This document shows, one piece after another, positions 51,773 to 60,540 of a stretch of 64,000 nt of DNA. Made by a program: the position numbers and the translations under genes. Source of the stretch: an uncultured Phascolarctobacterium sp. Its GTDB lineage: Bacteria > Bacillota > Negativicutes > Acidaminococcales > Acidaminococcaceae. Position 1 is the stretch's first letter. Every line of letters begins with the position of its first letter. The stretch is taken from positions 9,826-73,825 of the forward strand of contig NZ_CAADXO010000071.1 of NCBI RefSeq assembly GCF_900753045.1, in the 5' to 3' direction. The notes below the pieces were generated by a model. The model did not search any database and was not told the origin of the DNA. It was given only the letters and a program-made list of their open reading frames with translations.

Positions 51773-52954
51773 ATGCAGGCTCCTATTGAAGAATTACGTG
51801 CCTTTGTCGAAAAGAACAGGCATGAAATGTTGTTGTTTTGGGAAAACCTGGTGAATATGCAGGCAGGTTCCCATGAAATCGAGAAGGTCAACAGAATAAT
51901 TGACTTTTTGAAGAAGCATTTTGAAGCAGAAGGTATTGACTGCCGCCTTGTAGACAGCAAAGGCAGCGCCAATGTTTTGGTAGCTGAGCTGAACAAGGAT
52001 GTCCCCGGTAAGCCGCTTTTGCTTGCAGGTCATTGTGACACTGTTTTTCCTTCCGGCAGCTATCCTGACGATCCTTTTCATATTAAGGACGGCTTTGCTT
52101 ATGGTCCCGGCGTAGTGGATATGAAAAACGGCATTGCCCAAATTTTTTATCTGCTGGTGGCTTTGAAGCATTTCGGCTACAAGGACAGACCGGTAAAGGC
52201 TGTGATTGTCGGCGATGAGGAAAGCAGTCATGCAGCAGGCATTGCTGATAAGATTCTGCTGCAGGAGGCTGAAGGCTCCTTGTGTTGCTTTAATATGGAA
52301 AGCGGACGTATGGATAACTGCCTTACTGTCGGCCGCAAGGGCGGCATGGACTGCCATATTACGGTACATGGCGTGGCAGCGCACGCAGGCAATGATTATC
52401 TCAAGGGACGCAATGCTATTATTGAAATGTCGCATAAGCTGCCGCAGATGCAGGACCTGACTCTTTATGATGAGGGACTGACGGTAAGCGTAGGCGTTAT
52501 CAAGGGCGGTATGGTTTCCAATGCCGTACCGGATATTTGCTATGCCGAGCTGGATGTACGCTACAAAAAGCTGGAGCATATGGAATATATTCAGCAGAAA
52601 ATTCGCGAGGTCTGCGCTAAAATCTATATCGAAGGCACAACAACCGAGGTTGAGTTTGTAGCACCGATGCCGGCGTTTGAGGAAACCGAGGCCAATCATA
52701 AGCTGCTTGCTTATATCAACAGCGTTGCTGCGAAGTTCGGTTATCCTGCTTCGGAGCCGATTTATGTCGGCGGTATGTCGGATGCGTCCTATTTCGGCAG
52801 TCTTGGTATACCGACAGTCTGCTCTATGGGCGGCCAGGGCTCCGGTGCGCACACCAAGCAGGAATGCGCTTCGGTAGACAGCTTCTTCCGCCGTTGGATG
52901 ATTGCTGTAGCTTGCGTCATGGAGCTGCAGGACTACACAGAAAAATTTGCATAA
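51773..52954 (+). CDS. M20 family metallopeptidase, glutamate carboxypeptidase-like
   Basis: A 393-residue zinc peptidase of the CPG2/M20 group. Metal and catalytic residues: AGHCDTVFPSGS near residue 84, GPGVVDMKNG near 113, GDEESS near 148, FNMESGRMD near 178 and HTKQE near 365, with the dimerisation domain between. It removes C-terminal glutamate or hydrolyses N-acyl amino acids. ATG 51773 is favoured by AGGAGG at 51762-51767. It is paired with a YfcC carrier, suggesting import then hydrolysis of a peptide or acyl amino acid. Confidence 0.9.
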   Translation: MQAPIEELRAFVEKNRHEMLLFWENLVNMQAGSHEIEKVNRIIDFLKKHFEAEGIDCRLVDSKGSANVLVAELNKDVPGKPLLLAGHCDTVFPSGSYPDDPFHIKDGFAYGPGVVDMKNGIAQIFYLLVALKHFGYKDRPVKAVIVGDEESSHAAGIADKILLQEAEGSLCCFNMESGRMDNCLTVGRKGGMDCHITVHGVAAHAGNDYLKGRNAIIEMSHKLPQMQDLTLYDEGLTVSVGVIKGGMVSNAVPDICYAELDVRYKKLEHMEYIQQKIREVCAKIYIEGTTTEVEFVAPMPAFEETEANHKLLAYINSVAAKFGYPASEPIYVGGMSDASYFGSLGIPTVCSMGGQGSGAHTKQECASVDSFFRRWMIAVACVMELQDYTEKFA

Positions 52955-52975
52955 TAAGCTAGGAGAGATGTATTG

Positions 52976-54379
52976 ATGTCAAAGGAACAGGTAAAAGCCT
53001 TTAAGGCACCAAGTCCCATAATTATTCTGGTCTGCGTTATTTTGTTTTGCGCATTGGCCAGCTATGTAATTCCTGCAGGCGTGTATGAACGCGTAAAGGA
53101 TGTACACACCGGTAAAATGGTCGTTGACCCTGCTACCTTCCACTATGTAGCACAAAAGCCGACAGGCTTTATGGATTTCTTTACTTCCATCAACAAGGGC
53201 TTTAAGGGCGGTATCACCATTATCGCCTTCCTGTTTATGGTTGGCGGCTCGCTGAACATTCTGGCCAAGACCGGCGCTATTGTTGCCGGCCTCAGCACAT
53301 TGGTTAAAAAGATGCGCAACCACAGCATTTTGCTGATTCCTGTGCTGATGACTACGCTGGCAACCTTTTCTACCTTAGCAGGCTGCAACGAGGAATATCT
53401 GGCCTTTACACCGCTGGTAGTAAGCGTGGCGCTGGCGTTGGGCTTCGACTCCCTTACTGCGTTAGGCATGCTGTTCTGCTCCGTTGCTGCGGGTTATGGC
53501 GCCGGCTGCACCCAGCCGTTTTCCGTCGGCGTAGCACAGGGTATTGCCGGTGTGCCGATTTTTTCCGCTCTGCCCTATCGCGTAGGTATTTTCTTTGTTT
53601 TATTGATCTTGAACATTTCCTATGTTATGTATCATGCGCATAAGGTAAAGAAAAATCCGCAGAGCAGCCCTGTTTATGAAATTGACCAGGCTAAGACACA
53701 TGATATCAACATTGAGGAGGCAGAACCGCTGACTACCCGTCAGGCTATCTGCTTAGCTTTTTTGGGCCTGAACTTTGTAGGTATTATCGTTGGCGTTTTG
53801 AAATTTGATTTTTACATGAATGAGATTTCCGCACTGTTCATCATCATGGGTGTTTTGTCCGGTATTATCTGCGGCCTGAAGCCCAATGATATCTGCGATG
53901 CCTTTCTTGACGGCTGCAAGGGTATGATGCTGCCCTGTCTGGCAGTAGCGATGTGTAAGGCAGCAACTATTCTGCTGGATAACGCCAGAGTTATGGATAC
54001 CATCATTCATGCTCTCGCAGGTATGCTGGACGTGTTCCCGTCCTCTGCGATTGCCTTCGGTATGTTCATTATTCAGGATTGCTTCAATCTGCTGGTGCCC
54101 TCCAGCTCCGGTCAGGCAGCAATTTCTATGCCGATTATGGCACCGCTGGCTGATATCGTAGGCTTGACACGTCAGACCGCAGTTTTCGCCTTCACCTTCG
54201 GTGATGCGTTTACCAACTGTATCACTCCGGCTTCCGGTGCAACAATGTCTTATCTGGCGATGGCGAACGTGCCGTATAAAAAATGGCTGCGCTTTGTACT
54301 GCCGCTGATTGGCGTGTGGTGGATAGTAGCCTTCTGCTTCCTGACCTATGCGACAGCAATTAACCTTGGTCCGGTTTAA
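52976..54379 (+). CDS. YfcC family (DcuC/ArsB-like) membrane carrier
   Basis: A 467-residue transporter with about twelve helices. AFKAPSPIIILVCVILFCALASYVIPAG (seen in part at residues 7-35) and GYGAGCTQPFSVGVAQGIAG near 170, SSGQAAISMPIMAPLAD near 380 and CITPASGATMSYL near 420 identify the YfcC family, proposed to carry amino acids, dipeptides or C4-dicarboxylates. It is co-transcribed with the M20 peptidase 21 bases upstream. Confidence 0.9.
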   Translation: MSKEQVKAFKAPSPIIILVCVILFCALASYVIPAGVYERVKDVHTGKMVVDPATFHYVAQKPTGFMDFFTSINKGFKGGITIIAFLFMVGGSLNILAKTGAIVAGLSTLVKKMRNHSILLIPVLMTTLATFSTLAGCNEEYLAFTPLVVSVALALGFDSLTALGMLFCSVAAGYGAGCTQPFSVGVAQGIAGVPIFSALPYRVGIFFVLLILNISYVMYHAHKVKKNPQSSPVYEIDQAKTHDINIEEAEPLTTRQAICLAFLGLNFVGIIVGVLKFDFYMNEISALFIIMGVLSGIICGLKPNDICDAFLDGCKGMMLPCLAVAMCKAATILLDNARVMDTIIHALAGMLDVFPSSAIAFGMFIIQDCFNLLVPSSSGQAAISMPIMAPLADIVGLTRQTAVFAFTFGDAFTNCITPASGATMSYLAMANVPYKKWLRFVLPLIGVWWIVAFCFLTYATAINLGPV

Positions 54380-54405
54380 TAAGCAGGCAATATAACGAAT
54401 TTAAA

Positions 54406-54488
54406 AAGGAAGTATGCTGCTGATAAAGCTGCTTGGCAAAAAATTAACTTTTTCTAAGCATTTTATTATCGCAGATACTTCCTTTTTT
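54406..54488 (+). terminator. Long-stem terminator
   Basis: AAGGAAGTAT near 54407-54414 pairs with ATACTTCCTT near 54475-54484, extended inside by TGATAA/TTATC, followed by seven T. Confidence 0.75.
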
Positions 54489-54655
54489 TATTATTTAGGT
54501 GTAAAATATTTTCTGTTCCGCATTTTTTCGAATGCTTGCGTAGCATATGAGAATACAGGTCAAGGCTGATTTTGACCGACGAGAGATTTAGAGATTTTAA
54601 AGAAAAAACCAAGCTAATCTGCAATGAGAATTATGAGAGAATGAGGGGGATGCAG

Positions 54656-55414
54656 ATGGAAGTAGCAGGCTTTTTGGCCTTGGGTGTTTTAGTTGGCTTA
54701 TTGGGAGCGCTTTTAGGTATTGGCGGCGGTATGGTGATTGTACCGCTTCTGGTGTTTGCTTGGGATTATGAGCCACAGCTGGCCATCGGTACTTCGGTGC
54801 TGGTGGTAATGATGAATGCGGTTTCGGGGACCTGGGGCTATATCAGGCAGAAGAAGGTTTGCGTTGATGCGGCCTTGAAATTTGCTGTGGCTACCGTTCC
54901 CGGTGCTTTTTTAGGCAGCTATGCCGCAGAATATCTGCAGGGCAGGCTTTTTTATCTGGTATTCGGCGCTTTCTTTGTGCTGGCAGCGATAAATATGTAT
55001 CGCAAAGCCAATAAGGAAGCGGCGGGTAAGACTGCCGGTGAGGTGCCGGAAGTTTATAACTGGAAGTTGGGCGTTCTTTGCAGCGTCGGTGTGGGCTTTT
55101 TAGCCAGCATTTTGGGCATTGGCGGCGGTATCGTCCACGTTCCCTTTATGGTATATGTGCTGAATTTCCCTGTGCATGTGGCCATTGCTACTTCTACCTG
55201 CATTTTGGCGGTTTCCTCGCTTGCGGGCTTAGTGTCGCATGCTATGCTGGGGCATATTGTGTGGACCAGCGGTCTGGCGATTGGTGCGGGTGCTTTTATC
55301 GGCGCTCAGGGCGGTGTAGCCTTGGCGCAAAGGCTGCAGTCCGGCATTCTGATGAAGCTGGCGAGTGTACTGGTGCTGATTACCGGCGTTAAGTTTTTGA
55401 TGAATGCTTTATAA
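54656..55414 (+). CDS. TauE/SafE family sulfite/anion exporter
   Basis: A 252-residue membrane protein with two homologous halves: FLALGVLVGLLGALLGIGGGMVIVPLL and, near residue 145, GVGFLASILGIGGGIVHVPFM, each with the GIGGG motif of the TSUP family. It exports sulfite, sulfoacetate or related anions. ATG 54656 is chosen because GAGGGGGA at 54643-54650 fits; an open frame further upstream from a TTG lacks a ribosome site. Confidence 0.9.
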   Translation: MEVAGFLALGVLVGLLGALLGIGGGMVIVPLLVFAWDYEPQLAIGTSVLVVMMNAVSGTWGYIRQKKVCVDAALKFAVATVPGAFLGSYAAEYLQGRLFYLVFGAFFVLAAINMYRKANKEAAGKTAGEVPEVYNWKLGVLCSVGVGFLASILGIGGGIVHVPFMVYVLNFPVHVAIATSTCILAVSSLAGLVSHAMLGHIVWTSGLAIGAGAFIGAQGGVALAQRLQSGILMKLASVLVLITGVKFLMNAL

Positions 55415-55485
55415 AGTGCAGTATGTTTATAATTAAATATAGTGCAGTAATAGGAGTTCAGTTTTGCATAAAAATGTGAGGCCAG

Positions 55486-55566
55486 ATGCCCAAGAAATGG
55501 CAGCGTGCAGTTGAAAAATGTCACTGCCGTTGTTATGAAGAAGGCAGAGATGTAAATGCATTATAG
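55486..55566 (+). CDS. Possible cysteine-rich microprotein
   Basis: A 26-codon frame starts at ATG 55486 with GTGAGG at 55476-55481 before it. It contains CHCRC and a strongly charged tail, and is followed by a terminator at 55585. Such a short frame can arise by chance; spacing is a little tight. Offered as a candidate only. Confidence 0.25.
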   Translation: MPKKWQRAVEKCHCRCYEEGRDVNAL

Positions 55567-55584
55567 AGCTTGTTAAAGATACGC

Positions 55585-55628
55585 AAAAGCAGTCGCTATC
55601 ATCGTTGATGATAGAACGACTGCTTTTT
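55585..55628 (+). terminator. Strong intrinsic terminator
   Basis: AAAAGCAGTCG 55585-55595 with CGACTGCTTTT 55617-55627, and inner CTATCATC/GATGATAG stem, followed by T run. Confidence 0.85.
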
Positions 55629-55740
55629 TTGCTGTCTGCTGCATCGCTTAAAGTGCTGCCTAGCAGGATGTTTGTGTAAGCTGTGAAAAATACCGATATG
55701 CAAACTGAACATAGTAAATTCATGAGAAATGAATATACTA

Positions 55741-55767
55741 ATAAGCTCAGATGTGAGTATAATACTA
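55741..55767 (+). promoter_or_regulatory. Candidate PdxR operator overlapping the pdxS promoter
   Basis: This 27-base segment matches 58751-58777 at 22 positions (pattern ATAAGYTCAGATG, then TAT-R-ATACTA). It includes the -10 TATAAT at 55758-55763. The second copy lies upstream of the MocR/PdxR gene, so a shared regulator site is likely. Confidence 0.6.
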
Positions 55768-55808
55768 CACATAACCTATTATTTGCATATATTTTGGAGG
55801 TATTCACA

Positions 55809-56681
55809 ATGAACGAACGTTATAAATTAAATGCACAGCTGGCACAGATGTTAAAGGGTGGCGTAATTATGGATGTTACGACACCGGAGCAGGCGCGTAT
55901 CGCGGAGGCAGCAGGTGCCTGCGCTGTTATGGCACTGGAGAAGATTCCTGCCGATATCCGTGCAGCAGGCGGTGTAGCACGCATGAGCGACCCGAAGCTC
56001 ATTAAGGAAATTCAAAACGCTGTTTCCATTCCTGTTATGGCAAAGGTGCGCATCGGTCATTTCGTAGAAGCACAGATTCTGGAGGCGCTGGAGATTGATT
56101 ATATTGATGAGAGCGAGGTGCTTTCTCCGGCTGATGACGTTTACCATATCGACAAAACCAAGTTTAACGTACCGTTTGTCTGCGGTGCCAAGGATTTGGG
56201 CGAAGCATTGCGCCGTATCAACGAGGGTGCATCCATGATCCGTACCAAAGGTGAGCCCGGTACCGGTGACGTTGTGCAGGCAGTACGCCATATGCGCAAA
56301 ATGAATCAGCAGATTGCACAAATCGCTGCTATGGAAGAAAACGAGCTGTTCAACGCTGCCAAGGAGCTGCAGGTTCCGTATGATTTAGTTGTTTACGTAC
56401 ACGAGCATAAACGTTTGCCGGTAGTAAATTTTGCAGCAGGCGGCGTAGCAACTCCGGCAGATGCAGCGCTGATGATGCAGCTGGGTGCCGAGGGCGTATT
56501 CGTAGGCTCCGGTATTTTCAAATCCGGTGACCCGGCAAAGCGTGCGCAGGCTATTGTTAAAGCAGTAACCAACTTCAACGATGCAAAAATGCTAGCAGAG
56601 CTGTCCGAGGATTTGGGTGAAGCTATGGTAGGCATCAACGAGCAGGAAATTCAGCTGCTGATGGCGGAGCGTGGTAAATAA
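55809..56681 (+). CDS. pdxS: Pyridoxal 5'-phosphate synthase lyase subunit
   Basis: A 290-residue (beta/alpha)8 barrel that builds PLP from ribose 5-phosphate, glyceraldehyde 3-phosphate and ammonia. Catalytic lysines are in MAKVRIGHF near residue 78 and RTKGEPGTGDV near 146. ATG 55809 follows GGAGG. It overlaps pdxT by one base (TAATG), giving a coupled 12+12 synthase complex. Confidence 0.97.
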   Translation: MNERYKLNAQLAQMLKGGVIMDVTTPEQARIAEAAGACAVMALEKIPADIRAAGGVARMSDPKLIKEIQNAVSIPVMAKVRIGHFVEAQILEALEIDYIDESEVLSPADDVYHIDKTKFNVPFVCGAKDLGEALRRINEGASMIRTKGEPGTGDVVQAVRHMRKMNQQIAQIAAMEENELFNAAKELQVPYDLVVYVHEHKRLPVVNFAAGGVATPADAALMMQLGAEGVFVGSGIFKSGDPAKRAQAIVKAVTNFNDAKMLAELSEDLGEAMVGINEQEIQLLMAERGK

Positions 56682-57256
56682 TGAGAATCGGCGTTTTAGC
56701 ACTGCAGGGTGCATTTATTGAGCACGTGCAGGCACTGCAGCAGCTGGGCGTGGAGGCTGTAGAGCTGCGCCAGCTGCCGGATTTGGAGCAGCCTTTGGAC
56801 GGTATCGTCCTGCCGGGCGGCGAAAGTACGGTGCAGGGCAAGCTGCTGCATGAGCTTGGTATGTTTGCACCGCTGCAGAAAAAAATAGCGCAGGGCTTGC
56901 CGGTACTGGCAACCTGCGCAGGTATGATTCTGTTGGCGGAAAAGCTGACGAACGACAGCAAGGTACATTTGGCAACTATGCCGATTACCGTGAAGCGCAA
57001 TGCCTACGGCAGACAGCTGGGCAGCTTTTTTACCGAGGCTGAATTCGGCAAGCTGGGCAAGGTACCGATGACCTTTATCCGTGCGCCGTATATTGACAGC
57101 GTTGGCGATGGTGTAGAGGTGCTTGCTGCCGTAGATGAGCACATTGTGGCGGCACAGTACGGCAAGCAGCTGGCGCTGGCCTTCCATCCGGAGCTGGACG
57201 TAGCCAAAAGCACGGCCATCCACGAATATTTTGTCAGCCTGTGCGCTGGTAAATAA
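56681..57256 (+). CDS. pdxT: Pyridoxal 5'-phosphate synthase glutaminase subunit
   Basis: A 191-residue class I glutaminase that supplies ammonia to PdxS. GESTV near residue 47, the nucleophile cysteine in ATCAGMILL near 78, and the His-Glu pair in AFHPELD near 168 are present. Its stop codon directly abuts the stop of the convergent MocR gene, so there is no room for a terminator between them. Confidence 0.96.
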   Translation: MRIGVLALQGAFIEHVQALQQLGVEAVELRQLPDLEQPLDGIVLPGGESTVQGKLLHELGMFAPLQKKIAQGLPVLATCAGMILLAEKLTNDSKVHLATMPITVKRNAYGRQLGSFFTEAEFGKLGKVPMTFIRAPYIDSVGDGVEVLAAVDEHIVAAQYGKQLALAFHPELDVAKSTAIHEYFVSLCAGK

Positions 57257-58672
57257 TTACAGCTTCAGATAAGGCTTCAGCACGGTAAACAGTGTGTCTA
57301 ATGCCGGATACAGCTTATCATCCGCCAGACCGGTGTAATTCATCAGCAGGGTGTGCGAGCTGTCGCCAACCTTTTCATGATAATAGTCCGAAAGAAATTT
57401 AATCTGAATGCCCTTGGCTGCTGCAGCCTGCACAAGCTGAGAATCCTTGGCGTCGGTAGCAAGATGCAGCAGAAAATGCAGACCGCTGTCTTCGCCTTCT
57501 ACCGTAAGTGCGGGAGCAGCGTCGGACTGCGTCAGATACTGCAGCAGACGGTCACGCTTGCTGCGGTAGTAGGTGCGCATTCTGTTGATGTGGCGTTCAA
57601 AATAACCGTCCTCGATAAATTTAGCAAGCGTAAACTGCTCAAAATTAGATACAGTACAGGAATAAAAGCCAAGCTTGTCATAAAAGAGCGATGCCAGGTG
57701 CGGTGGCAGCAGCATGTAGCTGATACGGAAGGTTGGTGCCAGCGTTTTGGAAAAGGTGTTGATATAGATAACCTTTTCTTCGGTATCAATGCTCTGCAAT
57801 GGCGGAATAGGCTTGCCGAACAGGCGGAATTCGCAGTCGTAATCATCTTCGATGATATAACGGCTGCTTTTTTTTGCTGCCCAGCGCAGTAATTCGTAGC
57901 GGCGGCTGACGGGCATAACAATGCCGGTAGGGAACTGATGCGAAGGGCTGATGTGCAGAATATCGGCACCGCTGTTTTCCAGAACATCGGCGCGGATGCC
58001 TTGGGCATCCATCGGCAGATAACGGCAGAAAACATCGTTGGCCTGATAGGCTGCTGCCAGCTGCGGATAGCCGGGATTTTCCAGCGCGTAGACGTGACTG
58101 CGTCCCAAAAGCTGTACGATAAGATTATACAGCGTCTGTGTGCCTGCGCCGATGATAATCTGCTCGGGTGCAACGTTCAGACCGCGGAACTGGTAAAGAT
58201 GACGGGCGAGCGCCTGACGCAGCGGCAAAACACCGCCGGCGCTGGTATCGCTGATGAGGGCGTGTTCGTCCGCAGTGGTGAGCGTGTGGCGCAAAAGGCG
58301 CGCCCAAATATTATAGGGAAAGGTGTCCGGCGGTACGCTGCTTTTGGCAAAGCTGATGCTTTGCACAGTTGCCTGTGTTTTGAGTGACGGCGCTGCTTTG
58401 CGTTCTGCTTTTACCGGCAGAGGCTGCTGCTCAATGCGCGCTACGTAGTAACCGCGCTTGGGCTGCGAATAGATGTAGCCTTCGACAACGAGCTGAGCGT
58501 AGGCGTTTTCCACGGTGATGAGGCTGATGCCCAAATTTTTGGCCAGCATGCGCTTGGAGGGCAGCTTTTCTTCGGCATGCAGAACGCCGTTGGTGATATC
58601 ATTTTTGATGCATTTGTAGAGATGAGCGTACATGCTCTCTCCCTGTAAGTCGGCAAAGCTGTAGGTTAGCAT
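57257..58672 (-). CDS. pdxR: MocR/PdxR family regulator (GntR winged helix plus aminotransferase-like domain)
   Basis: A 471-residue regulator. Residues 15-75 are a GntR winged helix (KLPSKRMLAKNLGISLITVENAYAQL in part), joined by a linker to a fold-type I aminotransferase domain with YALENPGYP, SPSHQFPTG and the PLP-lysine segment TFSKTLAPTFRISY near residue 305. Next to pdxST and sharing an upstream element with pdxS, it is most likely PdxR, which senses PLP. It is convergent with pdxT rather than divergent as in many genomes. The symbol is by context. Confidence 0.85.
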   Translation of the reverse strand: MLTYSFADLQGESMYAHLYKCIKNDITNGVLHAEEKLPSKRMLAKNLGISLITVENAYAQLVVEGYIYSQPKRGYYVARIEQQPLPVKAERKAAPSLKTQATVQSISFAKSSVPPDTFPYNIWARLLRHTLTTADEHALISDTSAGGVLPLRQALARHLYQFRGLNVAPEQIIIGAGTQTLYNLIVQLLGRSHVYALENPGYPQLAAAYQANDVFCRYLPMDAQGIRADVLENSGADILHISPSHQFPTGIVMPVSRRYELLRWAAKKSSRYIIEDDYDCEFRLFGKPIPPLQSIDTEEKVIYINTFSKTLAPTFRISYMLLPPHLASLFYDKLGFYSCTVSNFEQFTLAKFIEDGYFERHINRMRTYYRSKRDRLLQYLTQSDAAPALTVEGEDSGLHFLLHLATDAKDSQLVQAAAAKGIQIKFLSDYYHEKVGDSSHTLLMNYTGLADDKLYPALDTLFTVLKPYLKL

Positions 58673-58750
58673 AGCAGAAAATCCTTTCTGACAGAAAAGC
58701 CCAAGTATAATTTTTTGACTATATTGAAATTCGGTATCTCGGATAAATTG

Positions 58751-58777
58751 ATAAGTTCAGATGAAAATATGATACTA
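58751..58777 (+). promoter_or_regulatory. Second copy of the candidate PdxR operator
   Basis: Near-copy of 55741-55767, located 79-105 bases before the MocR/PdxR start. It could serve autoregulation, or control of the nucleotidase gene on the other side. Confidence 0.55.
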
Positions 58778-58840
58778 TGTATCGGGCAAAAAGTAAAGCA
58801 GACGAAAAAATAGCCGAAAATAATAAAAAAATAGCCTCTT

Positions 58841-58895
58841 CCTACCCGAAAAACGCTTTTGGGGTAGGGGCAAATTACCGGGTTTACCTTATAAT
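58841..58895 (+). promoter_or_regulatory. Hairpin and -10 element upstream of the nucleotidase gene
   Basis: CCTACCC 58841-58847 pairs with GGGTAGG 58862-58868. TATAAT at 58890-58895 is a good -10 but no -35 is visible at the right distance, so this promoter may need an activator. Confidence 0.35.
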
Positions 58896-58939
58896 AAAAT
58901 TACCAAAAATACAGTAACTGCAGGAAATGAGGTGCTACT

Positions 58940-60406
58940 ATGAAAAATTTAAAAAAGCTGACACTGTTACATTCCAATGACCTGCATGGCGATTTCCTGG
59001 CTGAAAGAATTGATAATAAGCTCGTCGGCGGCGTATCCATGCTTTCCGGCTATATCAATAAGGTAAGGGCAGAAGAAGAGAATGTTATCTACTGCATCGC
59101 CGGGGATATGTTCCGTGGCTCTGTAATTGATGCGGAATACAAGGGCGTATCGACCATTGAGATTATGAACTTGCTGGGACCGGACGTTGTGACCATCGGT
59201 AACCATGAGGTTGATTACGGGCTGTCGCATCTGCTGTTTATCGAAAAATGCGCGAACTTCCCGATTATCAATGCGAACTTTCACATCCGCACGAATAACA
59301 AGCGTCTTTTCCAGCCGTTTTATATCGCTCACATTGACGGCATGAAGATCCTCTTCATAGGCATTATTACCGAGGACGTACTGGCGCAGACGAAGATGGA
59401 TAAGGTAATCGGTTCCTTTGTAGATATCTGCGAGGCGGCAGAGGAAATCGGCCGTATTTGTAATACCTACAATCCGATCGATATTGACTTCACGATTATT
59501 CTTACGCATATCGGCTTTGAAGAGGATAAAAAGCTGGCGGCAATGCTTGATCCCGCTTGGGGTGTTGACGTTATTATCGGCGGTCATTCGCATACCTTTT
59601 TGGAGCATCCTGTAAAGGTTAATGATATTCTGATTGTACAGGCCGGAACAGGCACGGACCAGATCGGTCGCTTTGATATCATGGTAGATACCGACCTGAA
59701 TGCGGTGGATACCTATACCTGGTCGACCGTGCCTATTGATGAAACCCATTGCCCGCGGGATGAGAGCCTGGAAAACTTCATTATGCACTACAAGGATTTG
59801 ACAGACAAAAAGTACGGCAGACTGGTTACCCGTTTTGCCCGTAAGCTGGAGCATCCTTCCCGAATTCAGGAAACTCCTCTTGGCAGCCTGGTAGCAGATG
59901 CGCTGCAGGAGAGCCTGGGTATCGATATTATGCTGATGGGCTCCGGTGCTATCCGCAGCTATAATCTGGGACCTGTAGTGCTGTACAGCGACTTTACCGA
60001 ATGCTTCCCCTATGATGAAGCTGTATATATGCTGCCGGTTACCGGTGAGCAGCTGACGCGCATGATTAAGCGCTTCCTGCGCGAGGAGGCCTTTACCGGC
60101 GAGCATACGGAATTTTATCAGCTGTCGCAGGGAATGCACGTAGTTTGGAGCCGCAGCGGCCAGTGCTTCAAGGAGCTGACGTTGGATGGCAAGCCCTTGG
60201 GAGCGCAGCAGATTTACAAGATCGGGCTGTGTAAATATCACTACAGCAGTTTGAAGCCGTTCCTGGATATTACGCTGGAGGAGGCCGAAGCCAACGGCAG
60301 AGTACGTGTGCTGGCAACCTCATACCGCGATGTGATTGAGGAATACTTTATGACGCATCAGCATCTCAAACGTGAGATTGAGGGGCGTCTGATTATTGAG
60401 GATTAA
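58940..60406 (+). CDS. Cytoplasmic bifunctional metallophosphatase/5'-nucleotidase (YunD-like)
   Basis: A 488-residue UshA-family enzyme without signal peptide. The N-terminal calcineurin domain has LLHSNDLHGDF at residue 9, AGDMFRGS near 56, IGNHEVDYG near 88, ILTHIGFEED near 190 and IGGHSHT near 213. The C-terminal 5'-nucleotidase domain follows (ETPLGSLVADALQES near 313). Most relatives are periplasmic; lack of a signal suggests an intracellular role as in Bacillus YunD. Confidence 0.9.
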   Translation: MKNLKKLTLLHSNDLHGDFLAERIDNKLVGGVSMLSGYINKVRAEEENVIYCIAGDMFRGSVIDAEYKGVSTIEIMNLLGPDVVTIGNHEVDYGLSHLLFIEKCANFPIINANFHIRTNNKRLFQPFYIAHIDGMKILFIGIITEDVLAQTKMDKVIGSFVDICEAAEEIGRICNTYNPIDIDFTIILTHIGFEEDKKLAAMLDPAWGVDVIIGGHSHTFLEHPVKVNDILIVQAGTGTDQIGRFDIMVDTDLNAVDTYTWSTVPIDETHCPRDESLENFIMHYKDLTDKKYGRLVTRFARKLEHPSRIQETPLGSLVADALQESLGIDIMLMGSGAIRSYNLGPVVLYSDFTECFPYDEAVYMLPVTGEQLTRMIKRFLREEAFTGEHTEFYQLSQGMHVVWSRSGQCFKELTLDGKPLGAQQIYKIGLCKYHYSSLKPFLDITLEEAEANGRVRVLATSYRDVIEEYFMTHQHLKREIEGRLIIED

Positions 60407-60429
60407 AGACAAAAGTGTAAAACAGATAT

Positions 60430-60474
60430 AAAAAAGTACCGTCCCGGCAAAAAATGCCGGGACGGTACTTTTTA
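60430..60474. terminator. Bidirectional terminator
   Basis: AAAAGTACCGTCCCGGCA and its complement TGCCGGGACGGTACTTTT form an 18-bp stem with a loop of six A-rich bases. Confidence 0.85.
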
Positions 60475-60540
60475 GGGGTATGTAGGAAGAATATGATATG
60501 TAAGATGCTAATAAGGCATCTGCAAGCTTAATTATTTACC

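Noticed and set aside
58967..60241. 424-codon open frame on the minus strand
   Set aside because: Antisense to the nucleotidase gene, which has all catalytic motifs.
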